Assembly: GCA_963422465.1 (NCBI GenBank)
Contig: OY730172.1
Span: forward strand, 1,488,001 to 1,552,000
DNA length: 64,000 nucleotides
Direction of reading: 5' to 3'
Origin: Lichina pygmaea
Taxonomy: Eukaryota > Ascomycota > Lichinomycetes > Lichinales > Lichinaceae
Below are positions 35,328 to 46,549 of the stretch, one piece after another. The stretch's first letter is position 1; each line of letters starts with the position of its first letter. A program made the position numbers and the translations under genes. The notes beneath the pieces are model-generated. The model saw only the letters and a program-made list of their open reading frames with translations. It did no database searches and was not told the DNA's origin.

Positions 35328-38300
35328 ATGGACGCGTCCTCTAGCGCTTGGCGCAAGTCTCCTGAGCAAAATGTAGCAAACGTCCTCCGCGAACAGACGC
35401 TGTGTTTAAGAGCAGAAGGGGTAATACCGGCGCCACGGAATCCTGTGGACCGTCCATCGCTGGGAAGCTACAACAGCAACAATACGGTGCCCATCGAGCC
35501 ACCTGGTAGCGCCGCCGATGATTCCGAAGATGAGCATGTTTTCGAGGCGCAACCGGCCATTCGAGACCCCAACGCCAGGAAGCTCCTTGGGGTCCTTGTG
35601 CCGGATCTCATATATCCGAAGTCTGCTTACCACGGATGGGAGCCGCCATTTCCAGTTACGACGGAGCTGGATGCCCTGAGAGAGCTGGTTGTGAGGATTC
35701 GAGATATCATGGGCCATACAAAGCTGCATGATGCTGATCTGGCCATCGCAGATTGAAGGGAAGACAGTCGACCTTGACGCATTCAGCATATACAAGCCAA
35801 ATGAGGGACGGCATCCGAATGAGTTCGCACCGCTGCATGACCTGTGTCCGAAGGCGTCGTACCAGAACTACTACTTGTTTGATGGCTTTCTGCGGGACGG
35901 CTATGGCAAACGATACTACGTGCAGAAAGTTCCCTTCAGGCTACGCTCGATCGGAGGTTACTGCAATACGGCCCAGCACAGCGTCGGCGACCAGATCTGG
36001 ATAGAGTCGATGGCGCCCAAACCCTCGAGAATCTGGTACAGGCTGTGCCGGCCGGCGCCCGAGTACGAGCGGTATCACACCCAGTTCGTATGGCTGGCCA
36101 ACTTCTCTAAGTACTTCGCGGACTTTCTCAGCCGGCATGAGGACGTCCGAATCCGGCATTTTCGGAGCGCGTTTCACTTGGAGCTGCTTGCGCTCCACGG
36201 CACCGACGTGGATTTCAAGTCGTGGCTGCACGAATATGGTGACACTGACTTTCGCCGAGTCGTCGCGGCCCATCCGGTGTTTCTCTACAACGAAGCCGTC
36301 GTCATTGCATGGAGCATGAGCAAGAAGCCAATCTGGGCGGAGGTTCATCCGAAGTCACTTGCCGCGGTCCCGGCCCGGGAGGTCAAGGAGACCTTGACTG
36401 TGGTCACGCCGCTCGTGTACGAGTGCTTCAAAGATATGCCCTGGAAGAACTTTTTGAAGCCTGTAGAGCCGGTCGCCACTGGATATGAAACACTCTCGGC
36501 CAAGAGGGTGACCGCCAACATCGCTGAGCCCAGAGACCGGAACAAGACAGCATTATCACGTTTGATACGGGATGAAAGGCGCGGTGTCCAGCGCACTTTC
36601 CCCGGCCCTATTCTCGTTGGAGATGTTGTCGCGGTGGAGAAGGACGTGAATACGATCTGGAAGAGCGTCGAGGCCCTCTGGTTTGCTTACGTGCAGGACG
36701 TTAGGCGGAGCGCGAGTGGTCGACGGAACCTTATGGTGGTCTGGCTGTACGCTCCGACGGATACCAGCTGCTCTGGCGAGGGCTATCCCATACAGAACGA
36801 ACTGTTTTTCTCGGACAACTGCAACTGTGGTAACGCGGCCCTGGATGCAGAAGACGTCGTCTGCAAAGTGGCTGTGGGCTTCTTCCGCGGCCCGAATGAG
36901 CCGGACGTCGACTTTATCGTGCGGCAGAAGTATCGGACCAATGATGCCGCGTTTGTCAGTCTTCGACAGGATGACTTTCGCTGCACGCACTACGCCAGTA
37001 CGTCGGGCACTCACTCTGACCAGGTCAGGCAGAAGTACCGTGTTGGCGACGCTGTTCTGTACTTGAAGCCGCTCCCGGTTCGGGGAAGCATCCTCGAGCC
37101 CGCCGAGATCGTGGACCTACCGCCACCCGGCCTTTGTGGATGCCTTCTTGTCAGACGTCTGCTCAGACGAAAGAGGGACTTTCCGAACGAGGAGAAGGCT
37201 AGGCCGAACGAACTGGTCTACACCGACGACATCTTTGCGTTGCCGCCAAACAAGATGGAGCGGAAGTGCCACATCAGGTTCTATGCAGAGGCCGAGAGGC
37301 GATACGGCCTGATACCGGCGCCGTACGACCGGGATGGGGCCGGTGACGCGTACTACATCACCTGCCGCCAGGTCGGCGAAGGCTCGAACCGGAGGCTCGT
37401 GCCGCTGACGACGCCGTTCCCGCCCTCGTTGAGGCAGGGCTTCGACCCGCTCGCGCCTCCTCCGCGACGCGTTCTGTCCGGCATGGACCTGTTCTGCGGA
37501 GGTGGGAACTTTGGCCGAGGCCTCGAGGACGGTGGCGCCGTCCGCAACAGGTGGGCCGTCGACTACAACAAATGCGCCATCCACACGTACCACGCGAACC
37601 TCAAGAGGCCCGACGGGACGGCTCTGTACTACGGCTCCGTCGACGACTTTCTGCTGCAGGCCCTAGAAGGTCGCTACTCGGCGCACGTACCCAGGCCGGG
37701 CCAGGTCGACCTGATCTCCGCCGGCAGCCCGTGCCAGGGATTCTCGCACGTCAACCCTCGAAAGACGGACGACAGGTCGCTCAAGAACTCGTCTCTCGTC
37801 GCCTCGGTGGCGGCGTTCATCGATTTCTACCGGCCCAAGTACGCCGTCCTCGAGAACGTCATCGCGATGGCGAACAAGCGCAAGGGTCAGGAGCACAATG
37901 TCTTCCTGCGGCTCTTGAGCGCCTTGGTCGCGATGGGTTATCAGGTGCAACAGTTCTATCTGGATGCCTGGAGCTTCGGCAACCCACAGAGTCGGGCGAG
38001 ACTGTTCGTGTCGATCGCGGCGCCCGGGCTCGAGCTCCCTCGACATCCGGCGCAGTCCCATTCGCATCCACCGGGGACCAGGGAGGCCGGACTCGGGGTC
38101 ACGAGCAACCGGGCTTCCTTCGGCGCTCGCCGCTTCCGACCGACCCCGTTCAAGTTCGTCTCGGCCGCCGAAGGCACTCGCGATCTGCCGTGGATAGGAG
38201 ACTCGCGTACGCAGACGTGCATCCCTCACCCGGATCACCGCACCGCTCGATTCGAGCTCTACCGCCACCGCGCACAGATCTCTCAGGTGCCCATCGCGCC

Positions 38301-39933
38301 CAGATTACAGGGCTTCTTGGCCGCCTTTCGGCGTGGCCGGCTCGGGCAACCCCAGATCGAGGCGTTCCCGTGGAAGAACAAGCACAAGACTAGAGAAGAC
38401 TCTCGTGCGTGGCAGCGACTGCATCCGGATCGACCAATCCCCGCCGTCACAACGACGATGACACCGGGCTGCTCTTTCACCGGGATGGTCGTGCATTGGG
38501 AACAGCACCGTCTGCTGACGGTCATGGAGGTGCGTCGAGCCCAGGGCTTTCCGGATCGGGACGTCTTGATCGGAAGCAGTCCGTCGCAGTGGAAGATGGT
38601 CGGCAACAGCGTCGCTCGGGGCGTGGCACTTGCTCTGGGCATGTCCCTGCGGGAGGCTTGGCTGGCCAACGCCGAGGACGGGAGCCGCGGGTGGGAATCC
38701 TCCGAGCCGATTCTCCGCCCCGACGGGCTGACGAGCGGCGTGGCTAAGACCCTCCATACGGCGAGGGCGTCCCGCATCAATTCGGGCTCGGAGCAGACTT
38801 TGGGCAAGAGATATCTCGCATCTGCCGTGGCCAGCGAAGACCGTCGAGCCAAGCGGCTTCGATTCCAAGATTGGTGCCGGTGGAACGGCCTCAGCAGGGT
38901 TTACGGAGGTAGATCTGACGCTGGCATTCCAACTCCAGCGAGTCGGCAGCAGTCCACAAGAGCAGCCTTCTCCGCTGTCCGCGCAGCCGGACCGGTGCTC
39001 GGACCGCCATTCTACGTCGCTATACCACGTCCTCGACCAGTCGCAGGCTCGATGGGCCCGCAGTCTAGGGCTGCCACTGCCGTCTTCAACACACGTTCCA
39101 CCCGCGTCGGTCCCAACTTGAGAACAACAGCAACAACGACAACGACGACGACAACTCCATCCAACACTTGGGCTTCAGGGCCGTTTTCCAAGATAGGAGC
39201 CACCTCGGCTGTCATCGAGATTTCTGACGACGACGACGACGAAGATTCGGCGATGGCCGACGGCGCCGCAATCTCCATCTCGTCTCGTGACACGCCGGAC
39301 ACGATCGACTCGTCCACGACCGCTCCAGGTGCAGCGATGAGCATATCGCCGAGTCCAACGCCGGCTCGATGCAGCATTTCAGCTTCACGGCCGTTCTGCA
39401 GGGCAGGGGCCAACTCGGCCGTCATCGAGATTTCTGACGACGACGACGAAGATTCGGCGATGGCCGACGGCGCCGCAATCTCCATCTCGTCTCGCGACAC
39501 GCCCGACACGATCGACTCGTCCACGACCGCTCCAGGTGCAGCGATGAGCATATCGCCGAGTCCAACGCCGGCTCGATGCAGCATTTCAGCTTCACGGCCG
39601 TTCTGCAGGGCAGGGGCCAACTCGGCCGTCATCGAGATTTCTGACGACGACGACGAAGATTCGGCGATGGCCGACGGCGCCGCAATCTCCATCTCGTCTC
39701 GCGACACGCCCGACACGATCGATTCGTCCACGATCGCGCCAGGTGCCGCGATGAGCATATCGCCGAGTCCAACGCCGGCATCTCCTGAGCGGGAGAACCC
39801 AGCACCGGCAAGTGTCAATCTCCTCGACGCCGCCTCGGATGATCGAGGCCCGGAGAGCGGCTCCGGCGGCAGCCCGTTTATGCGGAAGAGCCTGCTCGTC
39901 GCCGCGCTCTCTCGCCCTCGACTCGACGCGTGA
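35328..39933 (+). CDS. dim-2: DIM-2-type DNA (cytosine-5) methyltransferase
   Basis: A nuclear cytosine methyltransferase. In Neurospora, DIM-2 is guided by HP1 and H3K9me3 and methylates repeats. Two exons, 35328-35690 and 35752-39933 (intron GTGAGG...CGCAG with branch GCTGAT), 1,514 residues (N. crassa DIM-2 is about 1,450). Two BAH-like modules precede the catalytic domain (GDVVAVEKD...LMVVWLYAP, and YRVGDAVLYLK...ELVYTDDIFALP). Motif I SGMDLFCGGGNFGRG is near residue 700, motif IV GSPCQGFS with the catalytic Cys near 782, motif VI ENV near 821, motif VIII NPQSRARLF, motif X GNSVARGVALALG. A 400-residue Ser/Thr-rich tail carries tandem 69-residue repeats. I see no clear PxVxL HP1-binding motif in the N-terminus. 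Confidence 0.95.
39208..39783 (+). repeat. Coding minisatellite, 207-bp unit, about 2.8 copies
   Basis: Units begin near 39208, 39418 and 39625; the first is 3 bp longer (one extra Asp codon). Each unit encodes 69 residues opening with AVIEISDDDDEDSAMADG, then ISISSRDTPDTIDSS and MSISPSPTPARCSISAS. Copies two and three are almost identical at the nucleotide level, so the last duplication looks recent. It lies entirely within the DIM-2 reading frame. Confidence 0.95.
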
Positions 39934-40376
39934 CAATGGATCCGTCCACTGCTGCTCCTATCCTTCTCATCGCCTCCTTTGTCTGTGGTCAGGTCCAGAC
40001 TCTGTGGTGGAACCCAGGCTCCGTGGTCAGGTCAGGTCTCGGTTCTGCGGTGGAAACCTCGATTCTGCGTTGAAAAACTCCCGTTCAAGCAATCCGCACG
40101 GCCGCGAGCTCCAGGCACGCATCATCCCCAGCATCCATCCACCTTCTAGCATGCAGCCATCACCCAGTTTAGACACCGTGGCAGTGTCACGACGAGGACT
40201 AGGACGGTAACCGATACCACCACCACCACGACGATTGATCCCACCAGGACCGGTGAGCATGGGAGGGAAAGCGGATTGGATATTCCTTGACGAGCTGAGG
40301 GATCTGTATCTTCTCTCTCGTCCTGTCACGATTCACGCTTGTATACTTTTCTCTTTTTCTTCTATCTCTCCCCCCC

Positions 40377-40413
<37 letters not shown>

Positions 40414-41424
40414 CCCTCCTCCCCTCCCTCCTTGATAAATACATACATGCATGCGTGCGTGCGTGCGTGCGTGCAAGTCACACATACCCCTCTCCAAATA
40501 GATGAAACTGCACTACGGCACTACGCTACAACGGTCCACCACAGCATTAGACTACTCGTACGTTACCTACAGTGCTGCACTACAGCACTAGACCAAGGCA
40601 CCACACTACCCCGCTACACTACCGCACTAGACCACGACGCTACTGTACACTACAGCACTAACACTACAGTATTACACTACAGCACTACACTACAGCACTA
40701 CACTACAGCACTACACTACAGCACTGGACTCCTCTTCCAGCACGCATCCAGCGCCGTAGGACAACTATATTCCTGTCTTCCAGCAACTCCACTGGCGGAG
40801 TGGTACCGAACCGTCGGTTGCTTTACTGTATGGTACATACTGCACAGGCAGTAGATACTGGCTGGCTGGCTGGCTGGCTGGACGGGTTGGGTAGATGAAG
40901 CTACTGTCTGTTGGTTGGAAGTGTTGGTTGAGGGTGTTGTTCGGTACTGTTGGTTGAAAGTGCTTTTGGTGGTGGTGGGACTTGGTGGTAGTGGTGGTGG
41001 TGGTAGCTGTGGTGGTAGCTGTGGTGGTAGCTGTGGTGGTAGTTGTGTCTGGGGTTCCATTCATGAAAAGAAGATGTTGGTGGGTGTGCTTTGTCTGTAT
41101 GTGGACATACTGGTGGACGAACGATGGATGGATGAAAGGGGGTGTAGGTGTATACGTGTACAGATGTATGGACATATGAATGGGAGGATGAATGAGTGTA
41201 TAGGTGTGTAGGTGTAGAGGTGCAGAGCTGTATGGATGGACGCACAGGCACATGGATACACAACTGTGTCCATCTACAAATGTCTGCCGACTTGTCCAAG
41301 GTAACTACCTGTAGCTATACACGAGCGCCTATGTAAGTATACAGATCGAGCTATGCTTACTCACAGGACGTCCTGTTGAGTGGTTCGCCCTCGAGTTCTT
41401 CCCCCCCCCCCCCCCCCAAATCCA
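39934..41424. repeat. Convergent gap DIM-2 / CMR1 with many simple repeats
   Basis: No gene recognised in 1.5 kb. In order: TCAGGTC/CTCTGTGG near-repeats (about 39985-40060), 18 C (40370-40387) followed by a CT run, CATGCGTGCGTGCGTGCGTG (about 40450-40472), an array of CACTACAG/CACTACACTACAG units (about 40560-40735), GGCTGGCTGGCTGGCTGG (about 40860-40880), 12-bp GGTGGTAGCTGT units (about 40993-41045), and 17 C (41401-41417). The last tract ends 7 bases beyond the CMR1 stop codon. Confidence 0.8.
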
Positions 41425-43147
41425 CTACAGCCAAAGACACAGCTTCCCACTCGCCGTCCCGGCAGCGACCCAGTTGCGCGTCGGATGGAACCGAGCGACG
41501 GCAGGCACGGCGGTGATGTCGAACCCCGCGCCTGGGTTGCCGCCGAGCTGGGCCAGCTGCTCTCCGTCGGCGTCGTACACGTCCACGACGCGGTTCATGT
41601 TGCCGATGCATACTTTCTGGACGCCGTCCGCCGGCCGCGACTGCCAGTGGGGTTTGAGACTGTTTGTGCCCGCGTCACCGGCCGTCCGGGCCGGGCGGAT
41701 CGCCCGGACCGGGTGGGCGTGGCTGGTCAGTACAGTATGGTGTGAGGGGGGGGGGGGGGGGTATTGTGGGGGATTTGGGGGATGTAGGGACCTGGGAGGC
41801 GCTTGATGAGAGGTGCGGTAGAAGGAAGGAGCGGCAGCGCAGTGTCGGACAGGTACAGAGCCAATCCAAATGCGCCGTTTCCGACGTCCGACGTCGAAAG
41901 AGCAAGAGACGTCACTCGTCCGTCGACCATCGCAACAGATGCAGCTGGAGAAAGGGGGGGTATGGAGTATGGGTACAGGGTATAGGATGCGTAATGTACT
42001 CGAGAAGCATGGGGTATGAGAGATGAGGGAAGGAGTTTCCTGTTCTCCTTCTGAGACAGACAGAAAGCGTGGGAGGGTGAACTGGCCGTAGCAGCAGCAC
42101 CGCCACCACCACGACGCTTTGAACATGCAACCCACAACACATGCGGTAGACATCACTATAGGAAAGCTGGGCGAGGCGATGGCGTCTGATCCGTGAAAAG
42201 CGCCAACAGGTGTCAAGACGAGACGGGTGCAAGACGAGACGGGTGCAAGACGAGAAGGGTGCAAGAAGTGACAAGGAGAATGCTGGCATACGTACACGGT
42301 CACCCATCTGCCCGTCTGGTTGTTGTGTCTGATCACGGCGCGCGGCTTCATGGGGTCTGCGCCAGCATTACCACCACCGATGCCACCGCCGCCGCTGCTA
42401 CCACCACCGGAACCGGTCCACGCGGCGACATCGTCGTCGTCGCCATCGTCAAAGCGCCAGATCTTGACAGTGTCGTCGTAGCTCGCGGTGGCGACGTGGC
42501 CTCGCTCGCTCCACTCGGCGTGGGACACGCTGAGCCGCGAATCGTGTGCGCCCAGCAGCGCGGGCAGTCGGCGTGCGGGACCGTCAGGGCCGCCGCCGCG
42601 GCGGCGCGTGACGTGGCGTAGGTCCCACACCTTCATGGTGCGGTCCAAGGACGCGGTCGCGAGCAGGTGCGGGTGACGCGGGTGCAGCGAGAAGCCGGAG
42701 AGCTTCTTCTCGGAGAGGGCGAAGGAGTGGGTGACGAACTTGGATGACGACGACGATGATGGTGGCGGCAGTGGTGGTGACGGTTGCTTTGACGTGCTGG
42801 GTTCGGCGTGCACGATTGACGAGGTCGTATGCGACGGCGCTCGTAGATCGTGCCGGAAGAGAAGCCCGCTCATGGTGCTGAAGTACACCGTCGACGGCGC
42901 GTCTCGCGGCACGTCCAGGGCCGTGATGGGATCTGCATCTTCGTCGTCGTCGTCGTTCCCACCGGTCGACGGCGCCGGCGCGTACACCTCCATCGATCGG
43001 CCGGCGACGAGGTCCAGCATCCGGACGGACGAGTCGTACGAGGCCGAGAGCAGCTGTTCGCCGGTCGACGCTGGAAAGAGAAAGGCGCTGATGGTGCGGG
43101 TGTGCAGTTTGAAGGAGGTGATGCAGGGTTCGGCAGCCTGAGTGTCT

Positions 43148-43182
<35 letters not shown>

Positions 43183-44112
43183 TGCAACATGCTCCTGCTT
43201 GATCGTCTTGCCCTTGGTATCTTCATCGTCGTCGTCGGCGGCATCGTCATGTTCGGTCTTGATATCCCGGGAGGAGGAGGAGGAGGACGCGTCAAACACG
43301 CCGAGATGGCCCATCTTGTCGCCCGCCAACACCAGCGCCTTGCTCTCGGTCGGGTGGAAGCCGACCGAGTAGATGCGCTCCGGCGTGATCTTGATGCGAT
43401 TGGGCGCAAAGCTGTCGTACAGCTCGAGGCCGGCCATGCGCCGTCGCAGCGCCTTGAGATCCGGGTCGGCGACGTCGACGGCATCGCGCTCGTCCTTGAC
43501 GTCGACGTCGAGCGCCTCTTCCTCGTCTGCGCGGCTCCCCGCCGCCGCCTGTCGAAGCGCGTCCGCGAGCGTGTCCCGTCCTTGCTCCCAAGCTCTGCCG
43601 GTCACGACGACGTCGCGGAGGTGCAGGTCGCCGGTGACGCGCCGGCGTTTGGCGCGGGCCGCCTCCTGCAGCGCCGCGTGCTCCTCGTCGGCCTTGCGCT
43701 TGGCCAGCTCGCTGTCGGCCGGCAGACCGGCGAGGCGCGAGCTCGTTCGACGGGGCACGACCTCGGCCTTGACGTCCTTCGTCCCGGCCGCGGCCGTCTT
43801 CTTCTTCTTCTTCTTCTTCTTCTTCTTCTTCTTCATCCGTCGCTCCTCCTCCTCCTCCTCCTCCTCCTCCTCCTCCTCCTCCTCCTCCTCCTCCCGGCGC
43901 CGCTGCCGCTCAGACCGGTCCGGAGTCGAGCCATGGCGACGGCTCGGTCCCGACGCGCCGGTCGACGCTCTGCCGGCCCTGGATGCGCCGGCGGCGGCGG
44001 CGGCGACGCCGAGTCCCGCGCTGGCGGCCTTCAGCTGGAGTTCGCGCAGCAGGGCCTGATTCTTGGCGATGTTGGCGGCCCGTTGGGCCTCGTACTCGTT
44101 CTGCTCGGCCAT
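41425..44112 (-). CDS. CMR1: Cmr1/WDR76-type WD40 DNA-damage-binding protein
   Basis: Cmr1 is a nuclear WD40 protein linked to DNA damage, replication stress foci and chromatin. Two exons: 44112-42296 and 41659-41425, about 683 residues. The start is MAEQNEYEAQRAANIAKNQA. WD repeats contain YSVGFHPTESKALVLAGDKM, LLSASYDSSVRMLD, LLATASLDRTMKVWDLR, VATASYDDTVKIW and, after the intron, VCIGNMNRVVDVYDADGEQL and TASGKLCLWL. The 636-nt intron was placed so that NNQTGRWVTV joins LKPHWQSRPADGVQK, as in the family; it has no in-frame stop. Triplet-derived poly-Glu, poly-Lys and poly-Asp runs enlarge the protein relative to yeast Cmr1 (522 residues). Confidence 0.92.
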
Positions 44113-44569
44113 TGCTCTGGCAGCGCCCAGTGGCTTCGTATCGTTACGTACGAGTATGATGCACTGTATGGTGCTGCAGGTCTTGGTACGTACGGTACTC
44201 GTACTGTACTGTACACGCGGTCTTCCACGGCGACGGCGTCGACGGCGTCGACGACTGCCTCGACACGACTTGCCTTCGCGCCCCCGTTGGCGCGCTCCCA
44301 CCCCCCTGCCAAGGGCCGTTTGCATCGGATCCCGCGTCAACACCTCAAGCTCCGCCTTACCGTACAGTAAGCGCGCGCCGAGCGCGCGCCAAGCGTTTAC
44401 TAGTACGTAAGTACGTACTCGTATGTACTCCGTACCATCAGCTCCAACAGGCTCACGGCCGAAGCTGGAAAGGTATACGTACTTGTACGTGCTCCGTACG
44501 CGAACCGGCTTTTTGCAGCAGTACTCGTAATTTCTCGTACGTACGCACAGTATCGTGAGTACAGTACGT

Positions 44570-44612
<43 letters not shown>

Positions 44613-44847
44613 ACCTCTCTCAGCAGGAGACATCTCAGCAACATCAGCCGCCATCGAAATCGTATCGATCCATCCAAACTCAGCTGCGTCTCATCTTGCC
44701 CGATTCTGCGACGCCTCCGGTCAGCACTTCGATCTGACCTTGCCGATAGTCGCTTTAATCCGACAACGACGACGACGACGACCACCACCACCACCACCCC
44801 GCACTGCGCTCCACGCCGTGGGTTCCCACGGCAGAAAGCGGGCCCCG
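44113..44847. promoter_or_regulatory. Divergent gap CMR1 / MTF2-like with CAG repeat
   Basis: 735 bp between starts. GTAC-rich palindromic text occurs near 44140-44215 and 44400-44480 (for example AGTACGTAAGTACGTACTCG). A CAG run of about 14 units lies at about 44569-44610, followed by a CGA/CCA run at about 44764-44795 close to the MTF2-like start. Confidence 0.5.
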
Positions 44848-46305
44848 ATGAGGTCCTGTCGACCATCGTCGTCGTTGGCCGGCACTTTTCGGTTGCCCTT
44901 CCTGTACCCACCTCGAGCGAGACGTCATGCCCTGACGCTAGACGGCCAGAGGTTGAGCCTGAGGCCGAGCACCGGACGAGGGTCGAGTCCGAGCGCGTGT
45001 CATGCGCGCCGATCGCTGCATGGCCGGCGCAACGACGAGCGCTCGCCGTCGCAGGGCTACGTGCCGTTCGAGGCGGCCGACGAGGAGGAGCTCGGCGAGC
45101 TGGATCGGCTGGGATCGTCGACGTCGGGGACGGGCCGAGGGTCGACGATCACGGCCGAGGAGCGGGCGACGTTCGAGCGCATCTTCAAGGACATTGTGAA
45201 GACGACCGCGCCTCGGCGCGACAGGACGGCCGCGACGCCGGTGTCGTCGCCCGATGACGTCGACGACGACAAGAACGATAAGCTCGAAGATCTGCAGAGC
45301 ATCTTGGCCTCGGTGACGAGCCGGGACCGACATGGCAGGGAGCGGTCGGCTCAGCTGTCGTTCTCGTCCGCCGACCATCGAGACCCGAATCTGGCCCGGC
45401 ACGAGCCGGACCAGACCCAGGATCGGCCGTGGATGAGCTATCCACAGTCGTTGAGGGCCGCGGCCGCGGCGGCCACAACGATGCGGAGGCTACAGCTGCG
45501 CGCGTCACGTGCGGGGCCCGCCGGTACGCACGAGGCAACAGACGGAGTGGAGCACGAAGCCGTCGATCTACGAGGCGAACACATCCGAGGAGAGCTCAAG
45601 CGCGTCGAGGGACTGCTCCGAGGAGCCATGACCGACCTCGAGGTGTGGACCATCCTGGAGCGAGAAGTGTTCTCGGGCATCCGACGGCTGGAGAAGCATC
45701 TGGGAACGCCCGAGACGACGGTCGAGGCGAAGAGGCAAGCCTCACAAGGGTCAGGAGAGGCGGGGCAGGCCCGAGTCGACGAGACGGCACCGCCACCATC
45801 CCCATCCCCGCCGAACGTCGCCGTCGGGCTCGACATGGTCGGCCCAAACTACCCGCATCTGGTCCTGCTCGCGATGCGCATGTTCCGGTACGAGTTCGGG
45901 CAGCCGAGCGCGTGTCTGACGCTCTTCCACCGGGTCAAGTCGCTCGGCTCGATCTCGTACGTGCTGGGGGCGACGACGGCGCTGTACAACGAGATGATCG
46001 CGCTGCGCTGGAGGTCGTACGCCGACTTCGACGCCGTCGACGAGCTGCTGGCCGAGATGGACAAGGCCGGCGTCGACTTCGACGAGCGCACCCATCAGCT
46101 GGTCCGCGGCATCGGCCACGAGCGATCCGAGGCCCGACGCGGCGCGTCCGGCCCCGTCACGGCCGCGCTGTGGCGCATGGGACGTCTCGAGCGCGGCCTG
46201 CAGAAGGTGACCGTGTGGGAAGCCGTCGCGAGGCGGAAGGTGCAGGAGCGAGCGGCGACGGTCGGAGGGGGCTACTTCGTCCACGGACCGACCGAGCGTC
46301 TGTAG
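44848..46305 (+). CDS. Mtf2/Nam1-like mitochondrial protein
   Basis: Mtf2 (Nam1) couples mitochondrial transcription and mRNA handling in yeast; filamentous fungi carry proteins with an Mtf2-like C-terminal domain. One exon, 485 residues from the ATG at 44848 (MRSCRPSSSLAGTFRLPFLY), which yields an Arg/Ser-rich presequence; an in-frame ATG at 44740 adds poly-Arg/Pro sequence that looks non-coding. The middle has an acidic-helical segment (ITAEERATFERIFKDIV). The conserved C-terminal domain runs from MTDLEVWTILEREVFSGIRR through LFHRVKSLGSISYVLGATTA, LYNEMIALRWRSYADFDAVD to ELLAEMDKAGVDFDERTHQL. The name rests on recognising this domain by eye, not on a search. Confidence 0.72.
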   Translation: MRSCRPSSSLAGTFRLPFLYPPRARRHALTLDGQRLSLRPSTGRGSSPSACHARRSLHGRRNDERSPSQGYVPFEAADEEELGELDRLGSSTSGTGRGSTITAEERATFERIFKDIVKTTAPRRDRTAATPVSSPDDVDDDKNDKLEDLQSILASVTSRDRHGRERSAQLSFSSADHRDPNLARHEPDQTQDRPWMSYPQSLRAAAAAATTMRRLQLRASRAGPAGTHEATDGVEHEAVDLRGEHIRGELKRVEGLLRGAMTDLEVWTILEREVFSGIRRLEKHLGTPETTVEAKRQASQGSGEAGQARVDETAPPPSPSPPNVAVGLDMVGPNYPHLVLLAMRMFRYEFGQPSACLTLFHRVKSLGSISYVLGATTALYNEMIALRWRSYADFDAVDELLAEMDKAGVDFDERTHQLVRGIGHERSEARRGASGPVTAALWRMGRLERGLQKVTVWEAVARRKVQERAATVGGGYFVHGPTERL

Positions 46306-46549
46306 TAGCAGCAGGCCCACGGACGGGATGAATCATATTGAAAAGGTGACACGATGGCGGTTCTTCACCGGCCGGGCTGCGACAGCAGTACCGGTGACCC
46401 CGTCAGTCCACCACCGGGGATCCGCGACCGCGAGAGCCTGTCGATGCCCAGCGGAGAGGGGCCCCTCTCGAGACACGACCATGCTCCGGCAGCCGGGAGC
46501 GATTCCACGCTTCCGCAGCAGCCGTACGGTACGGCACGTAGAATCTGGT

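Noticed and set aside
35691-35751. Apparent frameshift splitting DIM-2 into two frames
   Set aside because: A 61-bp intron with GTGAGG donor, GCTGAT branch and CGCAG acceptor joins ALRELV to IEGKTVDLD in phase, matching the family, so no frameshift is needed.
37551-38393. 280-codon plus-strand frame within DIM-2
   Set aside because: Alternative-frame shadow of the methyltransferase catalytic domain; Arg/Pro-rich with no motif.
33171-39933. Possible secondary-metabolite or silencing gene cluster around the oxidase and DIM-2
   Set aside because: No synthase, transporter, P450 or cluster regulator is nearby; neighbours are a stress protein and a WD40 protein with no shared pathway.
40560-41045. 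Regularly spaced short repeats resembling an array
   Set aside because: Units of 8-13 bp directly abut with no unique spacers, and the host is a eukaryote, so this is not a CRISPR array but simple or minisatellite DNA.
42850-44370. 506-codon open frame on the plus strand
   Set aside because: It is antisense to CMR1 and made of Val/Leu/Arg runs mirroring the GAC, GAG and AAG repeats of the real gene; no family resemblance.
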